Source: Sphingobium quisquiliarum P25
GTDB lineage: Bacteria; Pseudomonadota; Alphaproteobacteria; Sphingomonadales; Sphingomonadaceae
NCBI RefSeq assembly: GCF_000445065.1
Contig: NZ_ATHO01000157.1
Location: 1 to 33,979 of the forward strand
DNA: 33,979 nucleotides
Reading direction: 5' to 3'
How positions within the stretch are numbered: position 1 is the stretch's first letter; every line of letters begins with the position of its first letter. Under the pieces are notes generated by a model. That model worked only from the letters and a program-made list of their open reading frames with translations. It did not search any database and was not told where the DNA came from. Below are positions 1 through 8,958 of this stretch, one piece after another. Made by a program: the position numbers and the translations under genes.

Positions 1-73
1 CTAGGCCGTGTTGACAAAAGGGATTCCCAAGCGGCTCAGATTCTGATTCAAGGCTGCCCTTTGGGGAGCAGTC

Positions 74-855
74 ATGGGCCGTGGGGATCTGTCGGATGCG
101 GAATGGGAGCTGATCGGCCCGCTGCTACCATCTGAGCGGGGGCGCTGGGCGCGGCCTGCTGGCGATAACCGGCGTTTTCTCAACGGCATGCTTCACGTGC
201 TACGGGTAGGTTGTCCCTGGCGGGACATGCATGAGCGTTACGGCAAGTGGAATTCGGTCTATGTCCGGTTCCGGCGTTGGGCCGAGCAAGGCGTCTGGGA
301 TGCCCTGCTGCAAACGCTGGTCGATCTGGGCTTAACCGACGACTGGCAGCACATGATCGACAGCACCACGGTTCGCGGCCACGTCTCGGCAGTGGGCGGA
401 AAAGGGGGGCTTGTGCGCAGGCTTTTGGTCGATCACGCGGCGGCTTTACGAGCAAGGTCCACGCCCGCTGTGACAATCAAGGACTGCCTATCGGGTTCAT
501 CCTGACCGGCGGCGAAGCCTCGGATTACGGGGCCGTCGATGACCTGATGGCCCTGCCACTCCCCAAGCCCAAGGCGCTACTCGCCGACAAAGGCTACGAT
601 GGTGACCGGCTTCGCGAAGACCTGCTCATGCGCGGCATTCTGCCGATCATCCCGCCCCGGTCGAACCGGAAAGCTCCAGTCCATCCAGACTATCGGCGCT
701 ACAGGGATCGCAACCGCATCGAGCGCATGTTCGGCAAACTGAAGCAGCAGCGCCGCATCGCCACCCGCTACGACAAGACCGCCCTGTCGTTCGAGAGCTT
801 CCTCAACCTCGCCGCCGCCCGGCTATGGCTGAAGTCTTTTGTCAACGGGGGCTAG
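74..855 (+). CDS. IS5-family DDE transposase, two frames joined by -1 frameshift
   Basis: Frame one runs from ATG 74 to 505 and supplies the N-terminal DUF4096-type region and the first catalytic Asp (MIDSTTVRGH). Frame two, open from 247 to 855, supplies the second Asp (LLADKGYDGD) and the Glu (RNRIERMFGK). The natural joint is the run A4G6 at 400-409: slipping back one base there turns the sequence from GGKGG into ACAQAFGRSRGG, restoring the conserved IS5-family stretch. The product would be about 260 aa, normal for the group. It cuts and joins the IS ends at CTAG sites. The final stop codon (853-855) is formed by the flanking CTAG rather than by sequence inside the inverted repeat. Certain as a transposase; the frameshift mechanism is inferred from family knowledge. 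Confidence 0.9.
400..409 (+). promoter_or_regulatory. Programmed -1 frameshift / slippage site A4G6
   Basis: The slippery run A AAA GGG GGG lies where the two transposase frames overlap. The zero frame reads AAA GGG GGG. A -1 shift enters the second frame and restores the conserved GRSRGG segment. IS5 and IS3 family elements commonly use such sites to limit transposase production. Confidence 0.6.
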
Positions 856-1160
856 ACTATGTGCTGCCGCTTGGGATCGACCTCTACCATGGCGCGGTCA
901 TCACACTTTTCCGAATGTCGAACATGGTCGTAGCAGTATAACAATCTATGCCGTTGCCGGGCGAGGCATTCCCTTGACATATGATTGTCTTTTCTAGCTT
1001 TATTCACTTTGGATAATCCGCCTTCAAGCACGTCCCGTTCCGCCATCACCCACGAGGGAGGCTTTGCAACATCTACTTGCGAAGCACAGGTAAGAATAGA
1101 GTAAAGAGCGAAAATCTGGATAGAATTGGTATGAAATTCGGTAGTAGTGAGATTATTTTG
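856..1160. other. Intergenic leader between left IS and first glycosyltransferase gene
   Basis: About 305 bp without a convincing gene. A TTGACA hexamer lies at 974-979, followed by TTTATT at 999-1004 (19-nt spacer), and a GATAAT hexamer lies at 1012-1017; these could form a promoter for the downstream operon. The G+C falls towards 1080-1160, just before the coding region. An antisense frame (852-1049) has no recognisable protein features and is not called. Confidence 0.35.
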
Positions 1161-4100
1161 ATGAAGCAGAAGTTAAAGGTTCATATAGTCACTTCGGATT
1201 CAGGATGGATACTTGAACGACTTGCTGTAGAGATATCCAAAAGACTCGCCTATGTCACTTATTCGTCGGAGCCCGATGATTTCGCGCAAGTTCAATACTA
1301 TATTACATATGGATGCCGGAGCCGGAGAGTGTCGCCGATAGAATTGGCGCTCTTCACCCACAGGGAACAGGATGCCACAGCGGCCGAGCGATTTGATCAG
1401 GCGGCGCGCGACATAGATATAGCTATATCTATGTCGCCCATGACGGATGAGATCGTGCGGAGCCTTGGCGTTACGGACAGCATCTGCATATCGCCCGGCG
1501 TCGATCTGGATCTTTTCAAACCTCTGGTCCGCATCGGCGTCGTTGGCCGAACCTATCACACCGGGCGCAAAGGCGAGGCGCTGGTCCGCGCGGTCATGGA
1601 TGTTCCAGGCATCGAATGGCATTTCACCGGCGCTGGCTGGCCTGGCCCCGCGCAGCACATCGCTGAAGACAAGCTGCCGGATTTCTACAGGTCGATGGAC
1701 TATGTCCTCGTCCCTGCCGTCAACGAAGGCGGCCCGATGTCCGTGCTGGAAAGCCTGGCATGCGGAACGCCAGTTATCGCATCGAATGTTGGATGGGTCA
1801 GGGACTTCCCTCATATCCCGTTCGAGAAAGGGGATGCGCAGTCGTTGCGTGCGGTCCTGACAGAGTTGGTGGAAAGCAAGAGGTCCCTTGCTAACGCCAT
1901 CGGGCATATGACCTGGGATAACTGGGCGGAGCAGCACGACGCATTGTTCCAGCGGCTGTTCGCAAAGCTTGCCGGGGACGGCTCGGCAACGGGAGAGGCC
2001 CATGCCGGATTGCCGCGGCTCGGCCGCGTCACCCTGCTGACCCATGGCGCGGAAGATACGACGCTTGGCGGACCGAGCGTTCGCGTGCCCCGGACCCAGA
2101 GGGAAATTCAGGATCTGGGGATCAACGCTCATTACAGCCATAATCTGAACAAGCAGGCATTATCGAGCGATATCGTTCATCTTTTCAATATCTGGGCGCC
2201 CCTACAAGCTGTCGAGATCGCGCGAAAGGTGAAATCTGCCGGCAGGACGCTGATCTTTTCTCCCATCATCCTGGACTTGTCCGAAGCGTCGGTTTGGCAG
2301 GTCGATCTGCTGCATGTATTTCGCAACGCAGACGATGCTGAAGACGCAGGCAGGATGATGCGCCAGGCTTCTAGGCTGGCGAAAGATGCCAACGAAAGCC
2401 TCGTCGAACCTGAGCCGGGCTACATCGACGCCCTTAAGGAAATCGGGCAACTGGCCGATGGAATAATTTTCCTCAGCCAGCATGAAATGCGGTTGTTCGA
2501 AAGGCTTACTGGTGCACCTGCGGACAAAGCTTTCCTTGTTCATAACCCGGTTGATGGGGATCATTTCGCAGACGGCGATCCTTCGCTCTTTCGTGAGACA
2601 TATGGTGTTCAGGATTATGTCCTGTGTCTTGCCCGATTGGAGCATCGCAAGAACCAGTTGATGCTGGCGTCGGCGCTGGCGGGCACTGGAATACAACTGG
2701 TGCTGGCCGGGCATAATGTCGACGACGAATATCTGGCGCTCATCGAACGGTTCGGGGACGACAATGTCCTGCATGTCCCTCGCCTTGAACCGGGGTCGGA
2801 AATGCTGCGGTCGGCGCTGGCAGGCGCGCGGGTGTTCGCATTGCCAAGCTGGGCGGAAGGAGCGCCGCTGGCCGCACTGGAAGCAGCTGCGGCAGGCGCC
2901 CACCTGGTCCTGAGCGATCGATCGGGAGAACGCGAATATTTCGGTGACTTCGCGCGCTATTGCGATCCTGCCGATACCCTCTCCATCCGCACCGCGATCA
3001 TGGAGGCATGGAGTGAAGGATTGGACCCGCAAAGGGTAGAGGCGCAGAAGGCTCATGTGCGCCAGACATATTCCTGGCAGAATTACGCCCGCGGAACGGT
3101 GGACGTGTACCGGCAGGTTACCGCGCGCATTAAAGCGCGGTTGCCCGGGCCACAAGCGGCCGACCCCGTCTCGGTTGAACGGCACCGAACCGGCGGGCTG
3201 GTGTTCGACATTACGACATGGGTCAACAACGCACTGACCCTGTCAGGCATTGTACGGGTCGAATGCGCCCTGGCTTCGCAGCTGCTTCAGCAGCAGGGTC
3301 TGGACGTAAAATTCGTTTGCTACCATTCTGCCTCCGCTGGTTTCGTCACTGTGCCGAAGGACATTGTGGCGCACAATCTGGTCGCTTCCTATCTGACGAC
3401 CCTGCGCAGCGACAAGGCGCTCCCCGTTTTTCAGGACGATGATCCGCAGCGCTATGCCGATATTGTGTCGGTTGGTAGCAGCTGGATGCAGAATCCGGAA
3501 TATGTTTCGGACCTGGGGGAATTTGCACGGCGCCATGACCTCAGGCTTTCAGTGCTCATGCACGACATGACGCCTTATCTGTTCCCGCAATGGTATCCCG
3601 TCGGATATGCGCAGGTCTGGAACGAAAATTGCCGTGCTCTTGTAGCGCAATGTTCGCGAATGATCGTCTATTCGCAAAGTACGCTGAACGACCTGATCGA
3701 GTTTTGTGACGAATTCGGGGTTGCAATGCCACCGGCGGCGCGGATCAAGCTGGCCGACGACATCGGCGACCTTGGTGGCGAGCGCAGCGACAATGGGATG
3801 GCGGCCACCGCGAAGTTTTTACGATTACCCTTCATCCTCGCTGTCGGCGGTATCCATATCCGCAAAAATTATGGTTTGCTAGCCGATGTATGGGCCATCC
3901 TTCATGACAAGATGGGGGATGCCACACCCCATCTTGTCATCGTAGGCGGCGTCGCGTGGAACGGAACCGAACTGGCTCGGGCGATCAGCGAGGATCGTCG
4001 TCTTAAGGATCGGATCCACATCCTGACCGACATCGACGACGCGTCCCTAGCGGAACTGTACGACCTTTGCCTTTTCACCGTTTATCCCTCGCTCTACGAA

Positions 4101-6257
4101 GGCTGGGGATTGCCAGTTGGCGAAAGCCTGGCGCACGGCAAGATATGCCTGGCCTCCAACGCATCGTCGATGAAGGAAATCGCGCCTGATTTTACGGATC
4201 TACTCGATCCCCTGGACCGAAAGGCCTGGGCGGCATTGATACAGCATTATGCCAGCTCGAAAACCGCGCGTAGCTATCGCGAAGGGCAGATCGCATCGGG
4301 CTATGTTCCCCTGTCGTGGAAGGATACGACTGAAGGGGTCGTGTCTGTTCTCGACATGCCATGTCCTGCGCGCCAAGCCGAACCTTATACACTGGGTTCG
4401 GTAGTTCTGGTCACTGCCAAGACGAACGGCCGACGTTATCTGGGCGGTGGCTGGGCGGCACCGGAAGGCTGGGGCTGCTGGTCGCGCAGCATTTCGCCTA
4501 GCCTGTCGCTGCGCTTGGCGCGGTCGGCTGACGATGATCTCGTCTTTTCCGTTCTGGCAAAGGTGATGAAGCGTGCCAGCGACGAAAGAACCTATGTCGT
4601 CAAGGTCAACGACAGCGCCATTGGCAAATGGGTTTTCAATGCGCAGCGGCCAGACAGGGCGGGATCGGATGTCTATGTCAGCCGGGTGCGCATTCCGCGC
4701 GAGGCGCTGGGCGATGATACGCAGGTCCGTATCGTTTTGGAAGCCGACAATCTGTGTGCGGTAAAGGACATAGCACCTGACTCCGCCGACACGCGCAGGC
4801 TTGGCATTGGTCTGGTCGCTTTCTGGTTGGGGGATGCCGCCCTGTCGGTTGACGCGCCCAACATGTTGCGCGCAATGCCGTCGGTGCTCCAGACGCTCAA
4901 CCATCCGGCTTCGGTCAATCTGGGCACCGTGCTCAGCAACAACCCCTATCGCCCCTCACCATCGCTCGACAACTGGCTGTCGGTCGTCGATTACGTGCAG
5001 CTCGGTGAGGTAGCGGGGAATGCGATCAGCGCCACGCAAGGCATGATCCGCCTCAATTTTGGCTTGGCGCGTTTCGCGTTGGGGCAAGCCCTGGATGTGC
5101 AACTTGCGCTTGGAAATGTTGCTATAAATGGAAGGCCGACGCAAGCTGCCCTGTTTGCCAATGGCGAGTTTTTGGAAACGATCGACATACCTGCAAATGG
5201 CATGATCCATGCGGTAACCATCGGCCAGTCGATCCTGGGCATGTCGGATCCTTTGCAGCTTGATGTAGTGGTCAGGCCGTCAGCCGGCGGACGCAGGCCA
5301 GTCGTCATGATCAAAGCCATCTGCTTCAACCAAAATCGGTCTCATCCAGCGCATCTGACCCTCGATGCGGGTCAGGACATTGTGGACTATGGCCGCAAGA
5401 TGGCTGGCATCTCCAGATCGCGCCGGGTTGGTCAGGACTGGTTTTTCCAAGGTGATGGTGAATTGTGGTCATCCGCCTTCGATACGCAATTGGACATTGA
5501 TCCCCAAGGATGCGGCTTTTTTGAGATGGATGTCTGTCGCCTGCTGTCCGGGAAGGAAGGAGACAGCCTCGCACTATCCGTTGGCGACCATCAGTATGTT
5601 TTGGAATTTCCAACGGGCCAGCGAGGTTCGATCAGTGCGCCATGCCGCGTAAGCGGGCCCATCCTCGATCCCGAAGCGCTGATGCGGTTCCGCTTTACGG
5701 ACCATGCGCCCGACGGTAGCGAAGGAGAACGTGTGGAGGGCGATTGGCGCGCTATCTGTATCACTGGGCTGCGGCTTTTGAGGCTTGAAGCGCTGCATTC
5801 CGGACAGAATCCAGAGCAGGCGGACCGAGGCGTCGAGCGGGTTTTGTGGGGTGAGGGGTGGAACCCGACTGCAGAGCTGGATGGTGGACGCTGGGGCATG
5901 GCGCACCGGATGGAAATGAAGGTCATGCTTGCACCAGGCGTATCATGCCTGCGAATGCGCATGGACTGCCTTGCCCCACCGGGCGAAGATCAGGAACTGA
6001 AGGTTGCCGTCGATGGCGTCCCGGTCGGGACATGCCTCCTGCCTTTGCTGGATGTCCAAGACTGCACGTTCGGATTTTTCCCAGTCGATGACATATCGGT
6101 CAGAACCGTGACGATCGAAGCGTTGCATGTCGTGTCTCCGCGCGACCTCGGCATCAACGAGGATCCTCGGCAGCTCAGCGTGCGAGTATGGAATATCGAC
6201 GTTCCTCCCCATCCAAGCGAGAACAGCGAGCCAGTTGAAGAAGCTCTGCTTGCCTGA
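1161..6257 (+). CDS. Multi-domain glycosyltransferase: three GT4-like domains plus beta-rich tail
   Basis: Predicted 1,698 aa from ATG 1161. The frame stays open upstream to ATG 1131 and TTG 1077, but homology-like sequence starts at KLKVHIVTSDSGW. Three GT-B domains follow one another. Domain 1 is at residues about 5-275 with an EGGPMSVLESLACGTPV nucleotide-sugar site near residue 189. Domain 2 is at about 285-660 with EGAPLAALEAAAAG near 566. Domain 3 is at about 678-1050 with YEGWGLPVGESLAHGK near 980. The last ~600 residues are beta-rich and contain repeated modules with Trp-rich openings (WAAPEGWGCW near 1096; a second similar one near 1580). No signal peptide or membrane helix is seen, so it probably acts on the cytoplasmic face, polymerising nucleotide sugars onto the growing chain. 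The linked gmd/rmd/man genes make GDP-mannose or GDP-D-rhamnose the likely donors; linkages cannot be read from sequence. Confidence 0.85.
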   Translation: MKQKLKVHIVTSDSGWILERLAVEISKRLAYVTYSSEPDDFAQVQYYITYGCRSRRVSPIELALFTHREQDATAAERFDQAARDIDIAISMSPMTDEIVRSLGVTDSICISPGVDLDLFKPLVRIGVVGRTYHTGRKGEALVRAVMDVPGIEWHFTGAGWPGPAQHIAEDKLPDFYRSMDYVLVPAVNEGGPMSVLESLACGTPVIASNVGWVRDFPHIPFEKGDAQSLRAVLTELVESKRSLANAIGHMTWDNWAEQHDALFQRLFAKLAGDGSATGEAHAGLPRLGRVTLLTHGAEDTTLGGPSVRVPRTQREIQDLGINAHYSHNLNKQALSSDIVHLFNIWAPLQAVEIARKVKSAGRTLIFSPIILDLSEASVWQVDLLHVFRNADDAEDAGRMMRQASRLAKDANESLVEPEPGYIDALKEIGQLADGIIFLSQHEMRLFERLTGAPADKAFLVHNPVDGDHFADGDPSLFRETYGVQDYVLCLARLEHRKNQLMLASALAGTGIQLVLAGHNVDDEYLALIERFGDDNVLHVPRLEPGSEMLRSALAGARVFALPSWAEGAPLAALEAAAAGAHLVLSDRSGEREYFGDFARYCDPADTLSIRTAIMEAWSEGLDPQRVEAQKAHVRQTYSWQNYARGTVDVYRQVTARIKARLPGPQAADPVSVERHRTGGLVFDITTWVNNALTLSGIVRVECALASQLLQQQGLDVKFVCYHSASAGFVTVPKDIVAHNLVASYLTTLRSDKALPVFQDDDPQRYADIVSVGSSWMQNPEYVSDLGEFARRHDLRLSVLMHDMTPYLFPQWYPVGYAQVWNENCRALVAQCSRMIVYSQSTLNDLIEFCDEFGVAMPPAARIKLADDIGDLGGERSDNGMAATAKFLRLPFILAVGGIHIRKNYGLLADVWAILHDKMGDATPHLVIVGGVAWNGTELARAISEDRRLKDRIHILTDIDDASLAELYDLCLFTVYPSLYEGWGLPVGESLAHGKICLASNASSMKEIAPDFTDLLDPLDRKAWAALIQHYASSKTARSYREGQIASGYVPLSWKDTTEGVVSVLDMPCPARQAEPYTLGSVVLVTAKTNGRRYLGGGWAAPEGWGCWSRSISPSLSLRLARSADDDLVFSVLAKVMKRASDERTYVVKVNDSAIGKWVFNAQRPDRAGSDVYVSRVRIPREALGDDTQVRIVLEADNLCAVKDIAPDSADTRRLGIGLVAFWLGDAALSVDAPNMLRAMPSVLQTLNHPASVNLGTVLSNNPYRPSPSLDNWLSVVDYVQLGEVAGNAISATQGMIRLNFGLARFALGQALDVQLALGNVAINGRPTQAALFANGEFLETIDIPANGMIHAVTIGQSILGMSDPLQLDVVVRPSAGGRRPVVMIKAICFNQNRSHPAHLTLDAGQDIVDYGRKMAGISRSRRVGQDWFFQGDGELWSSAFDTQLDIDPQGCGFFEMDVCRLLSGKEGDSLALSVGDHQYVLEFPTGQRGSISAPCRVSGPILDPEALMRFRFTDHAPDGSEGERVEGDWRAICITGLRLLRLEALHSGQNPEQADRGVERVLWGEGWNPTAELDGGRWGMAHRMEMKVMLAPGVSCLRMRMDCLAPPGEDQELKVAVDGVPVGTCLLPLLDVQDCTFGFFPVDDISVRTVTIEALHVVSPRDLGINEDPRQLSVRVWNIDVPPHPSENSEPVEEALLA
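1408..1437. repeat. 30-bp perfect palindrome inside a glycosyltransferase gene
   Basis: The sequence reads the same on both strands over 30 bp, centred at 1422/1423 (AG|CT), with an AT-rich core and GCGACATAG arms. It encodes the residues DIDIAISM of the first GT domain. An RNA hairpin of up to 13-15 bp is possible. No function is known. Confidence 0.8.
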
Positions 6258-6360
6258 AGCCCGATGTGCAGAAGTAGGATTGATATATCCAAGGGCCTTC
6301 AGGTCCGCAAAGCCGTTCAGTCGTGCATGAGCTACGGCCCGGCTTTGCCGTAACGAGGAA

Positions 6361-7794
6361 ATGCCATTGCCCTATAATCTCGATATTCCAGGCCAGGTCA
6401 GCGAATTTCAGCTTCAAGCCATTGAAGCCGTGGCCTCGCTGGTGCCCACTGGAGGCTGCGTGGTCGAGGTGGGATCGTTGTTCGGGCGGTCGAGCTGGGC
6501 CTGGGCCAAGAGCGTTCCTCAAGACGCCACCGTCTATTGCATCGATCCCTGGGAGGGCAACCAAGGTGTGCGCGGCCTGGAACAGGCCCATGGCATCAAA
6601 TATGGGATCGAGCAGTTCAGGGAATATATCAAGGACTGTCCAAACATTCGGCCGATCCAGGCCTATAGCCCGGACGGGGTAGGGGACTGGGACATCCCGG
6701 TCGATGTCTATTATGAAGACGCGGTCCACACCAATCCGATCTTAGACCGGAACGTCAAATTCTGGACGTCCAGACTATCGCCCAACGGTATTGCTTGTGG
6801 CGATGATTATCGCCCGCGTTTTGCCGACGTGCGCGCAGCGGCGGAGTGGTCAGCGAGCCGTCCCGGACACAGGCTTTATCTGGTGGATTATTTCTGGTGC
6901 GCCCTGCCCGACGCAAGGCAGGATTTCGACACGCGGGAAGTAGCTCGCAAACTGACCGAACTGGGTGAAGCCGCGCGTGCTTACAATGAGCGGGAACTCA
7001 AGGGCGCGAGGATACAAATCAGCCCGCTGGTCGCCGTGCCCGACATGTTCCAGTTCGGGCAACCCCAAACGGTCACTTTCCGGATCGTCAATGATGGACT
7101 GGAGCCCTGGCCGGCTCAGCCGGACAGCCTTCTTGTCCTGACCAAGACGCTAGTCCGCGATGGCGAAGTGTTGGCAGAGGAAAGCCATTCCCTAGGCCGT
7201 GACCAGCTTTGCCACGATATGCCCGTCGACACGCCGGTGGTCATCCCCTTTGGTCCCCCCTTGTCGGGTGACATGACGTTCAGGATCGCTCTAGCCGGCG
7301 ACCAATCCGTGCGGGATAGCGGGTTCTCCTGCAAGGTGGCGCTGAAAGACGTTCCCCCCTATGCGGCGGAGGAAGTCATCCGCTTCTCATCGGAAGCCCC
7401 CTTACCCGTCATATTGCAAACGGGCTGGGCCTTGCCGGAACGACACCATGTATGGACCGATGGCGAACGATCGAAAATGACGGTCCTGTGGCCGACCCAT
7501 GACGCCGGTACATGGTGGCTCAATCTTTCGCTCAGACCATTTGTGGCCGGCGCCGTGACAGCCCAGCCCCTGTCGATCGCCATAAACGGCACGCCGGTCC
7601 TGTCTGCGTTCTTGTCCGGCCCTACGCATATGTCGGTGCCGTTCGGCATTGCGCGAGATGCGCCGCTGATGATCGACCTTTGTCATGGCAAAGGTCTTCG
7701 CCCGGTCGATGTTCTGCCGCAAAGCGACGACCGCCGGACTTTGGCCTTTGCATTAACTACCCTTTCCGTAACGCGGAGTCCACGCAGGGATTAG
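6361..7794 (+). CDS. SAM-dependent methyltransferase with two C-terminal beta-domains
   Basis: Predicted 477 aa. Residues about 20-190 look like a class I methyltransferase: a glycine-containing first strand/loop (VVEVGSLFGRSSW, ~37-49), an acidic second strand (YCIDPWEG), then YYEDAVHTNP. Residues about 215-330 form an immunoglobulin-like beta region (QTVTFRIVNDGLEPW) reminiscent of carbohydrate-binding modules fused to O-antigen ABC or capping proteins. Residues about 345-477 contain GWALPERHHVWTDG, a module also recognisable in the tail of the upstream glycosyltransferase. A purine-rich GAGGAA sits directly before the ATG. The gene follows the glycosyltransferase by 103 bp on the same strand and is probably co-transcribed. 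A role in methylating or terminating the polysaccharide is inferred, not shown; the beta-domains could bind the glycan. Confidence 0.7.
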   Translation: MPLPYNLDIPGQVSEFQLQAIEAVASLVPTGGCVVEVGSLFGRSSWAWAKSVPQDATVYCIDPWEGNQGVRGLEQAHGIKYGIEQFREYIKDCPNIRPIQAYSPDGVGDWDIPVDVYYEDAVHTNPILDRNVKFWTSRLSPNGIACGDDYRPRFADVRAAAEWSASRPGHRLYLVDYFWCALPDARQDFDTREVARKLTELGEAARAYNERELKGARIQISPLVAVPDMFQFGQPQTVTFRIVNDGLEPWPAQPDSLLVLTKTLVRDGEVLAEESHSLGRDQLCHDMPVDTPVVIPFGPPLSGDMTFRIALAGDQSVRDSGFSCKVALKDVPPYAAEEVIRFSSEAPLPVILQTGWALPERHHVWTDGERSKMTVLWPTHDAGTWWLNLSLRPFVAGAVTAQPLSIAINGTPVLSAFLSGPTHMSVPFGIARDAPLMIDLCHGKGLRPVDVLPQSDDRRTLAFALTTLSVTRSPRRD

Positions 7795-7879
7795 GCGAGA
7801 CCTGGTTGAATAAGGCATTATGGGAGCTTGATTGCTACAGGTATTTGCGTAGTTTTGGATTGCAAACGATTACTTGTAT

Positions 7880-8015
7880 GATTGACCTGCTGCCGCTTCG
7901 GCGGACACCGAGATAAGCTCATTCAAGCTATACCAGCTTCCTGTTCGAGTTGCTCGGGCTGAGATAGCCAAAGTCGAGGGCTGGTGTGCCGGATTATAAA
8001 TCTCTTGAGGCGATG
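7880..8015 (-). pseudogene. IS3-family transposase C-terminal fragment
   Basis: Read on the minus strand, a short stretch gives YNPAHQPSTL and, after a frameshift, FGYLSP, the usual end of an IS3-family OrfB integrase domain. It has no start and is frameshifted. It abuts an IS66 relic of opposite orientation at about 8016. A decayed fragment. Confidence 0.5.
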
Positions 8016-8016
8016 C

Positions 8017-8680
8017 GATGCTCAGCTTGAGCTTGTGCTCGAAGAGCACGAAGGCGAGGCCAGCGTCACCGCCGCGCGTCGAGGTGGTCCAGTAGCGATC
8101 GATCGGCCATCGCCGGTTCGAGCGCTGCCCGCCCATCTGCCACGCGAGGAGCAGCGGATCGAACCTGAGAAGGGTAACTGCACCTGTCCTGACTGCGGCG
8201 GCGCGCTGCGGCCTCTGGGGCAGGAGAGCGACGAGATGCTTGATGCTGTGCCGGTGCAATAGCGTGTCGTTCGGACCATCCGGCCCAAGTATAGCTGCCG
8301 GTCCTGCGAGAAGATCGTGCAGGCACCCGCGCCGGCAAAAGCCATTGCCCGGGGCAAGGCTACCTTCGGCATGCTGGCCCACGTCGTCGTTCCCAAGTTC
8401 GATCATCATCTGCCGCTTTACCGCCAGGCCGAGATCATGGCGGCGCAAGGGTATCGAGATCGACCGCTCGACGCTGGCGGGCTGGGTCGGCAAGCATCCG
8501 TGCTGCTCGATCCGATCGTCAGTCGCATTCGCGAGGGTGGCCTGACCGCCTCGAAGATCCATACCGACGATACCCCGGTTCCCATGCTTCATCCGGGCCG
8601 GGGCAAAACGGCGCCTGGCAGGCTCTGGGCTTACGCCGTCGATGATCGCGGCTCCGGCGCCACGACCCCGTCGCTGGTCC
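8017..8680 (+). pseudogene. IS66-family TnpC transposase, degraded
   Basis: Fragments in several frames line up as one IS66 TnpC. They are the N-terminal QLELVLEEHE stretch, LPAHLPREEQRIEP, the zinc-finger segment CPDCGGAL, YSCRSCEKIVQAP, then FDHHLPLYRQAEIMAAQG, IEIDRSTLAGWVGK and SKIHTDDTPVPML with WAYAVDD. A stop codon after DAVPVQ and at least two frameshifts interrupt it, and the remaining C-terminal part is missing, replaced by an IS3 piece. Non-functional. Confidence 0.8.
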
Positions 8681-8684
8681 GTTA

Positions 8685-8866
8685 TGGCCGACTGCGTGAT
8701 GAGTGCCTCAACACACTGGTTCTTGTCTTTGGACGATGCCAAGAGCAAGATCGAGGTGTGGTGGAGGGGCTTCAACGCGATCCTGCCTCACACACCCCTG
8801 GGGTTCATGACGCCTGCCGATAAGCCGGACCTCTCGCTCTGGCCGGCGGCAGAACTGAGATAGGAT
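8685..8866 (+). pseudogene. IS3-family OrfB C-terminal fragment
   Basis: YGRLRDECLN followed, one frame over, by HWFLSLDDAKSKIEVWW and then PHTPLGFMTP, the hallmark C-terminus of IS3-family (IS407/IS51-like) integrases. It is frameshifted once and has lost its N-terminal two thirds. It is joined directly to the broken IS66 tnpC, showing an IS-IS junction formed by insertion or deletion. Confidence 0.7.
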
Positions 8867-8958
8867 GGCGCGAATAATTGCGCTTTGAGCAGAGATATAT
8901 GTTCTTTAATATCAATAATAATATATGAATTTAATTCACGATAGGCATGAATTAATAT

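Larger units (their letters stand above)
1..855 (+). mobile_element. IS5-family insertion sequence (IS427-like group), left copy
   Basis: Imperfect terminal inverted repeats are visible: GCCGTGTTGACAAAAG at 5-20 and the complement of CTTTTGTCAACGGGGG at 836-851, sharing the GTTGACAAAAG core. Both ends abut CTAG (1-4 and 852-855), the type of YTAR target used by IS427-group members of the IS5 family. The element carries one transposase gene split into two overlapping frames. It is full length and looks active. An identical copy in opposite orientation closes the window. Confidence 0.9.

Noticed and set aside
2202..3185. Long antisense frames in the glycosyltransferase genes (for example 1200-2141 and 2202-3185 on the minus strand)
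   Set aside because: They are shadows of GC-rich coding sequence with strong sense-strand domain motifs, lack ribosome sites and show no domain pattern.
7870..8775. 301-residue minus-strand frame across the IS debris
   Set aside because: It mostly reads antisense to recognisable IS66 tnpC pieces; only its last part corresponds to an IS3 tail.
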